In this document: positions 44,055-56,094 of the stretch, piece by piece
How positions within the stretch are numbered: the stretch's first letter is position 1
Layout: each line of letters begins with the position of its first letter
Assembly (NCBI GenBank): GCA_911728435.2
Contig: OU452198.1
Location: forward strand, 16,154,001-16,218,000
Origin: Apoderus coryli
Lineage: Eukaryota > Arthropoda > Insecta > Coleoptera > Attelabidae
DNA: 64,000 nucleotides
Direction of reading: 5' to 3'
The notes under the pieces: model-generated
The model's database searches: none
Told to the model about the DNA's origin: nothing
The model's input: only the letters and a program-made list of their open reading frames with translations
Made by a program: the position numbers and the translations under genes

Positions 44055-44440
44055 AGCAGGCGAGGGTTGCTTGAAGACCATGCATGTTCATTATGGTTTG
44101 TATTTATGCCATCTCTAGTAAAAGTTGCTTCATCTGACCAGAGCACTTTCTCTAAAAATCTTTCATCTTCTTGATGCTTACCAATTACAAAATAGTAGGT
44201 GCCTTTCATGGTCTCCAGGATGTAGGGCCTGTACATCTTGAAGGTGATAGGGATACAGCTTTCTCGATTTAGCACTCTCCAAACAGTTCTTTGAGGTAAT
44301 GCCAATTGAGTTGATATTCTTCTAGTGCTTATTTTCGGATCGTCTAAAACTAAATCCACTATGTTTTCTTCAGTTTGAATATTTAAACATTGCGGTCGTT
44401 CGTTAACTCTAGGTAAAATGCTCCCTGTCGTTCTAAGCCT
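44055..44440 (-). pseudogene. Mariner-like transposase, N-terminal fragment (split by LINE)
   Basis: The minus strand reads HRLRTTGSILPRVNERPQ, DDPKISTRRISTQLALPQRT then VWRVLNRES (HTH), a frameshifted middle, and KVLWSDEATFTRDG with the first catalytic Asp, ending NEHAWSSSNPR at the LINE junction. It continues at 42928. Confidence 0.8.
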
Positions 44441-44954
44441 GTGAAATGTAAATGTTTTGTGATATAGATGACGTCTATTAGGATATCAAATTCTATTCTC
44501 GGGCCGCTGCTCTTGCATTTGCATTGCACAAACCATAACAAAACAGCATATTTGCATATTCGTCAATTGAAAAACTCGTTTTAATTTAGAAAAAAAAAAC
44601 ATTCGCAATATTAAAAACAACTACGAAATATTAAAACAATTATAACTAATTTAAATTTGTTACTGTAAAAGTTTTTTTTTAGTGTTGCGACATTCGTTTT
44701 CCATGGCAACTTTGATTTTTCATTTGGTTTTCTGCTAACCCCTTTTGATTTAACCTTCCAGTAGTCGCGCCAAACTTTACAACGTCAGTAGTCGTGTAGG
44801 TCTTACAGACCATGTACTGAATTTTATTAGTCATATACAAAAAAACACATTTTGGTAAAAAACGAACTGCATAATAAACAAGATTATAACTTTTTCACAA
44901 ACAAAAAAACAAAAAACTATTATAAACAAATTCAAAATTAAGTTATTGTAAACC

Positions 44955-45100
44955 GAGCTTTGCGATTTGTTTTCGAGGGGCAATAGGCACATCCTCCTGG
45001 TACAGCATTCTGTGATACATCAGGTTTGATATTACCGCCAGAAAGTTCTTGCAGTCTTAATTTTAATCCTCGAGGAATATTAGTCATAGCTGAACGTACT
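44955..45100 (-). pseudogene. piggyBac transposase C-terminal fragment
   Basis: The minus strand reads SAMTNIPRGLKLRLQELSGG then VPGGCAYCPSKTNRKARFT before a stop. This is the region leading into the Cys-rich zinc-binding tail of piggyBac transposases (CxxC...K.R..C). The second half of that tail is found instead at 47440-47545, on the wrong side of the LINE. Confidence 0.65.
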
Positions 45101-45221
45101 AATTATAATTTTTCAACAGCATTTATCACAGGAGCTCAAGAAATTATTATTCTAAGGTAAAAACTAGTCACTACGAGAATATAAAATATAACATAATTAT
45201 GAAATTATTAACAATTATATA

Positions 45222-47400
45222 AACGAAATTGACTGGGCCCAATATTTGGGAGTATCGTCCGTAGACGAATCAGTTGCGCGTTTCTATTCTGTCATTGAAC
45301 ATGCAATACAAAATAATGTTCCTTTCGGGAAATCTAATCGATCCTATCCTGTCTGGTATAGTAGAGATACAATTTTTCTTATCAAGAAAAAATCTAAGGT
45401 CCATGGGAAGTAGAAAAAATTTAAACGTAATTCAGATTATGAGGATTTTTCTTCCCTCCGTCGACAGGTTAAGCATGCCATAAAAAATGATTACTATAAT
45501 TATATATCTCGGGTTGAATCTAACATATCATCAAATATAAAGGAATTTTGGTCATTTTTATCCAATAGGAAAAACAGGCAATCCGTTCCTAGTACAATGG
45601 TGTATAAGAATGGCGAAATGGTTGGGGATCGCAAGGTTTGTGATGCATTCTCGGATTACTTTTCTTCTGTGTTCGAGAGCAATACAACATGTTCCAATGT
45701 TGAATTTTCGCATAGCTCTAGTGAGTCGGTTGTTATTGATTTCATTACACCTGCTCAGATTATGCAACATATAAAATCCCTTGACGTAAATAAAAGTGCG
45801 GGTCCAGATGGAATTTCTCCTTTTTTCATCAAGTCATGTGCAGAAAGTTTGATTACCCCCCTCCATATAATTTTCTGTAAATCTTTGAGAGCCGGAATTT
45901 TTCCAGCAAAATGGAAAGTGGCTCAGGTCGTCCCAATTTTTAAAAAAGGCAATAAAAATAAAATTGAAAATTATCGCCCCATATCACTGTTGTGCATATT
46001 CGGTAAAATATTCGAAGCTATTATTTCTGATGAGTTATTTTTCTATTGCAAAGCTAGAATCTCTATCCACCAACATGGTTCACCATCCTACTCTGTTAGT
46101 TAAACTTTGTAATTTTGGCATTCATGGCAGTCTGCTTCGGTGGCTGGAGTCGTATTTGTCGGTTCGCTCTCAGTATGTTATCCTGAATAATATAAAATCA
46201 GAAACAAAAAATATAACTTCGGGGGTTCCACAAGGATCACACCTTGGACCTCTACTTTTTTCAATATTCATAAACGACATCAACAACTGTTTCGAATTTT
46301 CTCAATTTAGCATGTATGCCGACGACCTGAAGATCAAAATGAACATTAGCCGTATGCATGATTGTTTATTATTAAATAATGATTTGCAAAAATTGGAGAA
46401 TTATTGCAATCTAAATAAGATAAGTTTAAATATAGATAAATGTTGCAAGATTACGTTTACAAGGAATGTTCATAAGATAGATTTTAATTATAACTTAAAT
46501 GGCAATGTGTTGAAGTCTGTAGAATCTGTGAAGGACCTGGGTGTGATCATGGACTGCAAATTGATCTTTGAGGAACATGTTAAGAGTATCGTCGCTAAAG
46601 CTAATAGAAACTTGGGCTTCATATATCGTAGCACAAGGGGCTTTAGAACTGAGAAATCACTAATCTGTTTATATTCTTCTACAGTAAGAAGTCACTTGGA
46701 ATTTGCTTCGGTGGTTTGGAATCCAACTTATTTTAAATATGTAAATAGATTGGAAAGAGTCCAAAGTAAATTTATAAAGAATTTGAATTTTAGGTTTCAT
46801 GCTGAGCGTATTCCAAACACATACGAAAATAATTTAGCTTTATACAAAATTGATAAATTTTTCTAAGTAACTGTTTGCAGGAACGTGTGGATTCCTCTAG
46901 TATCATATGTGAATTTGCATATTCGGCTTCTCGACCCTATCTTACACGAGGGAATATGTTATTTTATGCTCAGCGATTCAATACCAATTCTTGCATGAAC
47001 TCTCCTCTGAGAAATTTTTTCGAATATTGATATTTTTTCGCATAACATCGAACGAATTGCGTGGTTGCGGTGCCTTCGATGAGCTTGCAGATTCAGCAAA
47101 ATATTGTAATGTTACCTACATGCTTAATTTATATATGATTATTATTTGTCTTTTGTTAGTACTTGCGAGTGTTTCTGATCTAGCTTTAATTATTATTATT
47201 TCATTGGGGAGAATTACTTAAAATTGATTGCTTTTTTTTTGTTTGTTAACTTTAATGTATTCATAATTAATTTTTCTTTCTTGGTTTTTTTTGTTAATAT
47301 GTTTACTTGGCTTTGTTGTTGTTAATTATTTTGTATCGTCCTCATTTTTGGACTCTTTGTAGTCTGTTTGGATGATTAAATAAAAAAAGAAAATAAAAAA
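45222..47400 (+). mobile_element. Jockey-like LINE inside the piggyBac element
   Basis: 5'-truncated. Upstream coding starts INWAQYLGVSSVDESVARFY and passes the linker DVNKSAGPDGISPFFIKSCA, then VPIFKKGNKNKIENYRPISL. RT motif A (D..KAFD) is missing: the frame ending at 46103 (HQHGSPSYSVS) and the one read from about 46100 (LCNFGIHGSLLRWLESYL) are joined across a deletion. Motif B GVPQGSHLGPLLFSIFINDI and SMYADDLKIK are intact. ORF ends at 46866. 3' UTR runs to AATAAAAAAAG near 47378. Dead. Confidence 0.8.
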
Positions 47401-47439
47401 ATAATATATAATATAGAGGACATCTTTATTATATTCTTT

Positions 47440-47752
47440 GCAGGGCCCACAGATCACTGTAACATGTTCTAAAGACATAAAAGTACCGCATCGAAAACAT
47501 GGGTATTTAGTTTTCCTACCGACCAGCTTTAGTAATCGTTTCTTGTTGTTGCGTTGGAGCATCGCAGATATCTTACAACCGAGCTTTTAAGCTACGAGTT
47601 ACGAGTTCGCTCTCTGACTCATGATCCGACATTTATTCAAAATCCAATTCATTCGGGTCAGATTCAGCATCATAGACCCCAGGGGCATCTGCCTTTAAGG
47701 CTTTATCCGTCAGCAGCTTATGCTCTGCCTGTTCAGCTTCACAAGAACTCAT
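47440..47752 (-). pseudogene. piggyBac N-terminus fused to part of its Cys-rich tail
   Basis: From ATG 47752: MSSCEAEQAEHKLLTDKALK, DAESDPNEFDFE, stop, then acidic MSDHESESE. Near 47520 a second frame gives GRKTKYPCFRCGTFMSLEHV and TVICGPCKEYN, the end of the Cys-rich domain. The whole DDD catalytic core is missing, as in non-autonomous internal-deletion derivatives. Confidence 0.6.
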
Positions 47753-48027
47753 TTTAAAGAACTTTACATATAATAATCAACGTTAAAAAAACTAACGGGG
47801 ATAGTCGCGCCGGTGTACGAGACCGAATGACGTCGTAACTACCAGAAAGCAAGCCTAATGAATACGGAATTGTAGCTGCTATCATAAAATACAAATTAAT
47901 GAAGCTAGGCAGCGCGAGCGTTCCCCCAGTCCAAGTGTAATTAATTGGCACAATAAAATCACCTGAGTCGGTCTCAGAGACCGGGCGCGACTAACGGAGG
48001 GTTAAATCTACTATTAACTTGCAATTT

Positions 48028-49317
48028 ATCGTTTTCCATAATAATTTGGTTTCACCGAGACATGCATGGAATGGTTTCGGAATTACTTAGTTCATAGAAA
48101 ACAGAGAGTTAAAATTAGTCCTTCAGATTTATCTGACTTTAAAGAAACAACATGTGGTGTCCCTCAGGGTAGCATATTGGGCCCTCTTCTGTTTTCTTTG
48201 TATACTTTTGACATAGGCAGCGTGGTTCAACACTGTCGTATCCATATGTATGCGGACGATATCCAGTTTTATATGTCATTCCCTTTGGGTGACTTGCCTA
48301 GAGTGATGAGGGATATGGACAAGGATCTGTGTGGGTTTTCGGGATGGTGCCTTGACAATGGACTAAAAATTAATCCAAAAAAGTCAATTGCAATGTGTTT
48401 TGGAAATGAGCGTGCGACTGAGCTTGTTGAGACTGCTTTCGGTGTAAAGATTAATAGCGTCGAAGTCCAGTGGAAGAGAGACGCCCGTAATTTGGGTGTT
48501 ATTTTCGATACCAGACTGTCTTTTCATGAGCATTGCATCCATGTTTATAAGAATGCGTTTTATAGACTGAAGTCATTGTATCATCTTAAGGATGTTTTGG
48601 ATGAAAGGACGAAGCTTTCTCTGGTTAAAGCATTGGTGTATCCCAACATTGACTACTGCTCTCAGGTATATTATAGCTTTCTAACAAATTATAATAAAGC
48701 CAAGATTCAAAGAGTGCAGAATGCTTGCATTAGGTATGTCTGTAAAGTGCCTTATAGGGCACATATAACTCCATTCTACGAGAGACTGTCTGAGATTAGG
48801 CTCGGTTCTAGACTGAAATTTTTTTACATTATGATGCTATATAAATTGTATCAGTCTGAATCGCCGTCTTACTTATATAGACTATTGAACAGGCGTTCTA
48901 GTGTTCACAATGTGAATATACGGACTAATTCTTTCACTATTCCCCAGCACAGAACCGCTAGATATGAGGGTTCATTTTCGTGTATGGCGCCTAAATTGCT
49001 GAATTCTGTATATTATTTGTTGGACTTGTCACCAAGTTCATTTAAAAGCCAATTAAGAATGTGTATTTCTGTTATTTGATGTGCTATTAATTTATGTACT
49101 TAAAATTTAAATATTGTTGATTAGCTCTGGTTTCCTGCTTTTTGTTTCTTCTTAACTGTGTGCGTATATGTATTTTTTTTTTATATCTTAGGAAGAGTGG
49201 AAGAATGACTTAAAGTCAAACTCTTTCCTTTTGCTGAAATTACTAATTTATGTATGAGTTCATTTGATTTTTGTAATTTTTGATTTCACAAATAAATGAT
49301 TTTTTATTATTATAATG
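48028..49317 (+). mobile_element. 5'-truncated LINE, RT 3' half
   Basis: Coding from about 48045 (GFTETCMEWFRNYLVHRKQR) to a stop at 49079, uninterrupted. It holds CGVPQGSILGPLLFSLYTFD (motif B), IHMYADDIQFY (YADD), LKINPKKSIAMCFG and the C-terminal IPQHRTARYEGSFSCMAPKL. 3' UTR with AATAAATG and a short ATT tail at 49290-49317. RT motif A and the endonuclease are missing. It starts about 25 bp after the piggyBac right TTAA. Confidence 0.85.
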
Positions 49318-49319
49318 GT

Positions 49320-50420
49320 AGAAATCACAACATCGACGTAATTAACTTTTTTGTAGCTTATAAGTTGCTCTTTTTGAAAAAGTAATCATTTAAAATAATG
49401 AAGCTTGTCAAAGCTGTCTTTAATTAATTTATACGTAAAATTTACCCAAATGCCCCCCATATTTACGCCAATGATGAAAGCCAAATAAATAATGCAGATT
49501 ATTTTAGGTTATCGGTCTCTAAATGCATGTAAAATATTGTCAGAATCGGTTAGCTACTTTTTGAGAAATGAACAAAAAAGTTCATTTGACCACTAAATTT
49601 GGACACCCTGTATCTCGAAGCATTTGTGGACATGGGTTCAATGGCAAAAATGCTTAAATTACTTTCAGGAATCTCCAGTTTCAATAAAAATTGAACAGTG
49701 AAACTGCTGATGCCTCAAACATTGATTAACATTAGACTTCATTATTGAATCACTTGCAAGTAATTTCTAACGATATTACGTATACGCAAAGATCCATAGT
49801 ACCTTTCTGTGTAAATTTTAAATATAGTTTTACATTAAATGGCATCAATTCAGGTTCGCACTGTACAATATATCTTCTTCCTAACAACCGCAAGAGAGTA
49901 CCATCAACCCGTGAGGCCACAATAACATTACCCACAGCCCACTTGTCGCGCTAGTCGGTCGACACACTACAGGTCGGTGTTTTTCGGCTCAATGTGCAGT
50001 TCTTACTTTTCCGTTTACTTGTGCACTTGTTCCTTATAGCAAGCACCATCACATTTGTAGTACTTACCTACGTTGTTCCATCTAAATAGATAGATAGGTA
50101 GATAGAAATTGCGCGCTCTGTGTTTGAAATGGATATAATTCAATAATGATTACCATTAATTTATTATATACGACTAGATAATTGGATTTACTTGTCTGTG
50201 TCGTTTGTTTAATAGAGGAAGCGTTATGATAATATATAATAAAAAGACTGCATTTAAATTGTGCCGCGAAAATTAACCTAATTTCACGTGATTTTGAATG
50301 TAAAAAAGTTAAAACTTGCAAACCATTACAATAATATCATTTGTGTTGTGTTGAATTGAGTGTTAGTAGAGCGTGTTGAATGAGATTCAGCATTATTATT
50401 TATCTCAAACTCATAATTAG
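49320..50420. other. Non-coding, probably upstream region of the 50.48 kb exon
   Basis: A solo mariner-type terminus (CACCCTGTAT near 49604) is present. From 49930 on the sequence is less AT-rich (TCGCGCTAGTCGGTCGACAC), which may mark a promoter, but I can place no TATA box or initiator with confidence. An in-frame TAA near 50417 closes the frame just upstream of the first ATG. Confidence 0.35.
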
Positions 50421-50479
50421 TTAAATTTGTGAAAGAATGTATCAGTGAGTTAAATACTTTTACTAACAGTAATCATAAA

Positions 50480-52393
50480 ATGGCTACAACTACGTCTCAA
50501 CAACAGAAATATTCAATGGGGAAACCGCTGATAAAAAAGTTGTACGAAACTCACAGGAAGTGGTTAGGTAATAATAGTGACACTAATAGAATTAAAAAAG
50601 ATGCCTCCGTCTTGCCGAAAGAATTGCCAAAATCTGAAGTAAATAACAGAAGAGTTATTCATACATACGAAAATATAGAGTACAAAAATTCCGATAACAG
50701 TAAACTTAAGACTGTAATTAATAATTTCGATAAAATTTTAGATGAGTTTGCTACTCCGAGAGTTAATGAGCAAAAAAAGAGTTTAAGTACAAATGGTAGC
50801 CTCAATATATCACAACAGAAATCACCCATTGAAACAAAAATTCCGAAACTTGTCAAAGCAAAAACATGCAGTATTATTGAATCAAAATGCATTTTGAAGA
50901 AAACTAATTCAAATGGGTCTTTTGTGAACGATACATCGTTTACAGGGAATCGTTCTCAAATTAATAAAACTAAAAGTTTAAGCAATATCAATGCGCATAA
51001 TGTATGTGATAAAACTTCCTTAAAGCTACCATCTACAGTTGTTAATATAAAAAGTATGAAGTTTAAGGTTGTAGATATACCAACTGAATGTGAGGCTGAC
51101 AAGGCTGTTTTTAAAAAGACAATTGTGATAAATGCGATTATAAAGGGTAATGAATCAATACAGTTTGAAACTATCGACAAAAATAAAACCGGCCAGGAAC
51201 AGAATCTACTGAGTACTTCTGAAAAAGTAATTAATAAATCTTCCAAAAGTGATCTTCCAAAATGCGTAGAAGTGAAAAATCCAATTCATAAAGATGATGC
51301 AGCCACAGTAAAGCCATCTAAAAGTACTTCTACAGTAAAAAATACTCCAGGAACATCTACAGTGACACGTTCTAAATCAGTTGATGCTCCTGATGCAACT
51401 CCGACAAAAGTTAAAGATCTTGTTAAACGACTAAATGATCTAAATTCAGATTCGTCATCGCCAAAAACAAAACCATTATCAAAAGCTGTTAGTACCAATG
51501 ACATCTCAAAGAAGCCAGTCGCATGTATCAGCAAAATTCCGTTGCGAAAGTCCTTTCCTAGTACTCCTTGTCTTCTACTAGATAAAATAGAAAACAATAG
51601 AAGTACAATATTGATGGGATCCAACAAGATGAACAACAGATTCACAAAAAGTGTACAGAATTTGAATAAACCGAAATTATCACTAACTCCGACTGAAAAG
51701 AATGTTATTAAAAATAGTAGGCCACCGATTAGAGCTAAAAGTGTTACGAACTTGACGAATTTTTCAAATAAAAATTACAAAACAAGTTCTGGAGTACAGC
51801 GTAGTAAAAAGCCGGAAAATGAAAGTATTGGTGTGAGAGTTTCTAAAAATTTGTTAGAAAAAGTCGAATCTTTGTCGTCCAAATTGTGTCATGATGAAAA
51901 TGTGGATCCTGATGATGTTTTTGTTGCTGTTAAAGCTCCGAAGGACAAACTAGTTAAAACAGTTATAAATAAGTTGGAAAGCGTTAGTAGTAAACCAACT
52001 CCTATTATAAAGAAATCCAGGATTTCCACTACAGAGAAACATGGTCAGATAGTTGAGACAAAATCTAAATCTATTAATAATATTAAGTCATCGCTAGAAA
52101 CTCGAATAAATAAATCAGTGAATAATAAAACTAAAGTGTTTCCGAAGAAAGCAGTTCTTGAACCAAGTAAAACATTAAATTCCGTTGTTTGTAAAGATAT
52201 TAGTGAAAATAAATTGAAAATTCTTGATTACAATTCCGACGATTCGGGTAATATTTCTAATGAACTTGATAATGATGAACTGCGTTCGAATATGTCTACA
52301 CGAAGTAGTGAATCGTTTTCAGGACACACAGAAAACTCAAAATCGATTAAAGGTGGATCCGAAACTAAGATTATTAAAGAAGTTAAAACACAG
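50480..52393 (+). CDS. First coding exon of an unrecognised Lys/Ser/Asn-rich protein
   Basis: The open frame starts at ATG 50429, but ATG 50480 sits in a much better context (CATAAAATGG) and I prefer it (MATTTSQQQKYSMGKPLIKK). An in-frame stop lies just upstream of 50429. The frame runs 638 codons to Gln at 52393, where CAG|GTAAGG is a strong phase-0 splice donor; the 22 codons after it are intron read-through. No domain recognised; the protein is predicted to be largely disordered and basic. A motif like K-S-[VLI]-x-N-[LIV] recurs: TKSLSNINAH, TKSVQNLNKP, AKSVTNLTNF, SKSINNIKSS. Others: TRSKSVDAPDATPTKVKDLV, IPLRKSFPSTPCLLL, acidic NSDDSGNISNELDNDELRSN near the end. Long, unbroken and with normal codon use, it is likely a real host gene. 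It may be an alternative 5' exon of the downstream myosin. Confidence 0.75.
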
Positions 52394-52399
52394 GTAAGG
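52394..52399 (+). promoter_or_regulatory. Splice donor of the 50.48 kb exon
   Basis: GTAAGG directly after ACACAG. It fits the donor consensus and keeps phase 0. Confidence 0.75.
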
Positions 52400-52682
52400 T
52401 TAACCCTAGACTTGTTTGCCATTTTTATTTATAATTGTTTAAAAACAATACAAACATAAGGGAAATTTCGTTAGTGCCAAATATCACCGGTTTTCACTGA
52501 TGTGACTATATCGCGAATTCCTATTTCAAAAATATTTAGAACTGAGACATTTGCTGTGGTTCGGTACTTGCATGACTAACTAAAAATACTAGAAATCACT
52601 ACAACTAAATGACGCAGCTTCCTCAAAACTTTAGAGTAGTCTACCGATAGATGGCAGTTGACGGGAGCGTTTTGCAATTAAA

Positions 52683-53350
52683 CCATTGACAAGCTAGAGG
52701 GATTTGGATTTGATAGGCATTTGCTTGCGCTTTGTTCGTCTTATCTTAGTTGCAGATACCAGTGTGTATACTATAATGGATTTAGCTCGTTCCAATACCT
52801 AGCTTTTTCCGGTGTCCCACAGGGATCCAATCTTGGACCCTTGCTCTTTCTAATCTTTATAAATGATCTTGAAAGCAGCCTTTCCTCGGTGACATTACTG
52901 TTTGCGGACGATCTTAAGTTATTTGCCACGATAAACAACCAGAGTGATTGTGAACAAATGCAGCGCGATTCAAGGTCTATGGAGGTCTGGTGTCAGCAGA
53001 ATAATCTTGATCTTAATGTCTGCAAATGTAAGTGTGTTAGTTTTTCTAGAATGAGGAGTGTGGTGAAGTATACGCATGAGCTCAATCGATCTGGGACTGT
53101 TCGTGACCTGGGCGTTTTGTTCGATAGTAAATTTACTCTGAATGCCCTATATTGCTCCTATATCCGGTCTAAGCTTGAATACTGCGCACTGATTTGGTAT
53201 CCACTTTACCAGTCATACGGATCACCTATTGAGAGAGTACAGAGAAAGTTTCTTAAATATCGGTTCGTTAGGACACAGCGAATTTCCTGCTAAGGGCTGT
53301 AGCTATACTGGATTGTTGACTGAGTTTGGAGAACCAAGTTTAGAATGGTA
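52683..53350 (+). pseudogene. LINE RT fragment with internal deletion
   Basis: Reads LEGFGFDRHLLALCSSYLSC, SGVPQGSNLGPLLFLIFIND (motif B), VTLLFADDLKLFATINNQSD (FADD), DLNVCKCKCVSFSR and VRDLGVLFDSKFT, then jumps to YCSYIRSKLEYCALIWYPLY and IERVQRKFLKY. The ~60 residues normally between KFT and YCSY are deleted. Stop at 53293. Plus strand, in the intron after the 50.48 kb exon. Confidence 0.8.
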
Positions 53351-54439
53351 CCATCGACTGCTCCTTTTTGCTTCATAAACTGAATTTTAGTATACTTTAC
53401 TGCCCAGGAAATTCGGAAAGTCACCGACTTATCGAACCAGCCTCGTATTAGGTTTATTTTGAAGAAACAAGCTTGATTACAAAGTGATCTGATTCTCTTT
53501 GCCATCTTCATCGAGTTTCTCCTAGTTTACTACCGTGTTTAGTTCACCTGGGATCGTCGGTAAGACTTAACCATAGAAAATATAATACATAGAAAGGTCA
53601 ATTGCAGAAAACCGTGAGAACATCCGAAACATTCTCGTGGATGTTGTCCCTTACTTCTGGCGCCCGCTGAAAGCAGTGCGACTACCAGTAAATTTATTCA
53701 GCCACATGTTGTTGTACCGAGTGGAACAAAACGGCGTGCGGAGCAGGGGGTGTCCAACTGCAGTCGGAAATTCTTTGATCGAACGAGAATAAAGGGCCGT
53801 GCCAATGTGACCCTTCTATGTGTTATATGTTCGGTGACTTAACCATCCACAAAATGAGAAAGTATCGACAGATGTACGAAAATTTTCTTGATTTAATTCT
53901 ACTTTTCGAATAACTTGTTAACTAGGTACTAAGTATCTACACTAGGTAAGTCAGGTATAGAATATGATTTTTTAAGATGAAAATTTTATACAACAGGGTG
54001 TGCAAGTTTCAGGATTTTTTCGGTTTTTGTAAGGTTTTCTAACAGTTTTAGGAATAATGGATTACAATTTAGTTCACTCATTACACGTCAAAAACTCAAG
54101 ATCTGGGGTTATTGAGAATTTTTCAAAACCTACAGGGTGGTATATTTTTGGGGGGTTCGTACTAAATTTCATCTTCTCGAACTATTTTGTGCGGCGCCTC
54201 TGCGTTCTATTAAATAATAATTTAGTACCTATCTCTGTTTAATTTAGTATCTAACTTTTTGGTCTCTTCTATGTTTTTCGAGATTTTATTTTTTAAATGC
54301 AAAGAACAATGTAGGGAATATGAGATTAAATACTTAATTGTAAATTAATACAAAAAAAAAATAAGTAAACAATTAAATCAATCCTGAAACTCTGACATCC
54401 TGTACCTCAGAAATAAAGCTTCCACGGATATATACTTGT
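53351..54439. other. Intergenic/intronic stretch, no gene recognised
   Basis: Less AT-rich at 53540-53830 without a recognisable domain in any frame. CAGGGTG-type fragments near 53995 and 54132 suggest MITE debris. Confidence 0.35.
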
Positions 54440-56090
54440 TAGACCAGGGTCGATAATTTTAAAAATGGTAAAAAGTGAAACAAAATTATAGTAGGATGAT
54501 ATCCATTGGAAAAGGTAGAGAATATAACAAAAGTGAAAGGAAAAATAAATTACGGGCGATCTGAGGTCGGGAAGGGGGAGGGGGTGAGTTTTTAAGGGTA
54601 AAAAACGGATAATCTCGATTTCCGGTAAAACTGCAAGTCCTATGAAAAAAAGTTAAATGGCAAAGTTGTAGGTATCGACACTTATTCACATAACCTCAAA
54701 ATTTATGTGAAAAATTCGAATAACTGAGTTTTTGGTTTTTAATTTTTATCTTTTGCAAAAAAAAATATTTTTTCACGAAATTTGGTGAAAGCATACCTTT
54801 GTATGTCCCAAACATACAGTAATTTTTTTGATTTAAAATATTAATTTTTTCACCTTATTTTGACTTAATATCGAAAAAGCACCCTAATTTTCAATCGCAA
54901 ATTCTCACGTCAAAATATCTGCTTTTTTAAAAAAGTTGGCGTGGTTTTTGTTCGTTGAAATCTCTAATTTCTGATGGTATAAAAAAAAATATACACTACT
55001 GTGGTAAATGTTCTCAGAAAATGCAAATAATGATCTAATAGTTTCAAATATGAATCCTTAAAAAATATCGTTGCATTTCTACTTATTTTTCGGGTTCCGA
55101 TACAACATCTGGATTTGCCGTTAAGGGAAAAGGAAAGAAAAGGATCGTCAACTCTTTATTAGCCAATAAAAATTTGTCAAATTTGGCCAATATTTTTTAT
55201 AAAAAAGATGCGAACAAAGAAGATATAAAAAAAATGGATTACAATTAATCAAATCTATTAATAAATGTAAAATATATTGGCCAATCTCCCACCCACAGAA
55301 GGTGCATTAGAACAACAGTGTTACAGGGCATATTATCAGCTTCAGACTTGGCTGGGTAACGAACTGACAGCAACAGATTGGGGCTGGAAGCTTGGAGACG
55401 AAGATTTCGAAGATCCACTAGAATCTGGAAGGTTTGTTGAATCTGACGATGAAGAAATGCCATTAAAGAGGCAAGAACTAATGGAGAAGTAATTAGAAAA
55501 AAAAAATTCGGATTCGAGTTTTTTTCATTATTTGCATTTTCTGAGAACATTTACCATAGTAGTGTATATTTTTTTTATACCATCAGAAAGTAGAGATTTC
55601 AACGAACAAAAAACATACCAACTTTTTTAAAAAAGCAGATATTTTGACGTGAGAATTTTCCATTGAAAATTAGGGTGCTTTTTCGATAATAAGTCAAAAT
55701 AAGGTGAAAAATATTTTAAATCAAAAAAATTACTGTATGTTTGGGACATACAAAGGTAAGTTTTCACCAAATTTCGTGAAAAGATAAAACCAAATTTCGT
55801 GAAAAGATAAAAATAAAAAACCAAAAACTCGGTTATTCAAATTTTTCACATAAATTTTTGAGGTTATGTGAAAAAAGTGTCGATACAAAAGTTGTAGATC
55901 TTTTTATTACTTACAATTTTGCCATTTAAGTTTTTTTCCTAGGACTTGCAGTTTTCCCGGAAATCGAGATTAACCGTTTTTTACCCTTAAAAACTCACCC
56001 CCTCCCCCCTCCCGACCTCAGTTCGCCCGTAATTTATTTTCTTATCATTTTTGTTATATTCTCTACCTTTTCCAATGGGTCTTATATTCT
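54440..56090. mobile_element. Long-TIR DNA transposon, copy 2
   Basis: Starts TAGACCAGGGTCGATAATTT like copy 1 (21901-25914). Inverted arms 54440-54985 and 55540-56090, with shared blocks TTTCTGATGGTATAAAA, TTCTCACGTCAAAATATCTG and GGGCGATCTGAGGTCGGGAA. The last ~30 bp of the right tip do not match, so the copy is truncated or diverged there. It shows the uninterrupted T-run at the place where copy 1 carries Crypton-like insertion 1. Confidence 0.75.
55070..55492 (+). pseudogene. GCDTTS-type protein remnant, copy 2
   Basis: Reads YFSGSDTTSGFA (Cys of GCD changed to Ser), LSNLANIFYKKDANKEDIKK, and in a second frame MANLPPTEGALEQQCYRAYY, LGNELTATDWGWKLGDEDFE and EEMPLKRQELMEK before a stop at 55492. 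Same missing Cys-rich tail as copy 1 and a similar frame break between the two blocks. Confidence 0.55.
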
Positions 56091-56094
56091 ATAA

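Larger units (their letters stand above)
44754..48001 (-). mobile_element. piggyBac-type element ends with TTAA, enclosing a LINE
   Basis: TTAA (44750-44753) is followed by CCTTCCAGTAGTCGCGCC, and the right side is the inverse (rc CCCTCCGTTAGTCGCGCC) followed by TTAA (48002-48005). Both tips carry a GGTCT..AGACC sub-palindrome. TTAA duplication is diagnostic for piggyBac. Coding remnants are on the minus strand at both ends, with a LINE between. Confidence 0.8.

Noticed and set aside
50659..52422. Several minus-strand frames across the 50.48 kb exon
   Set aside because: They are antisense shadows of a long plus-strand exon with better start context and a proper splice donor.
52394..52459. 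C-terminal 22 codons of the 50.48 kb frame
   Set aside because: They follow CAG|GTAAGG and have intron-like composition, so I treat them as intron.
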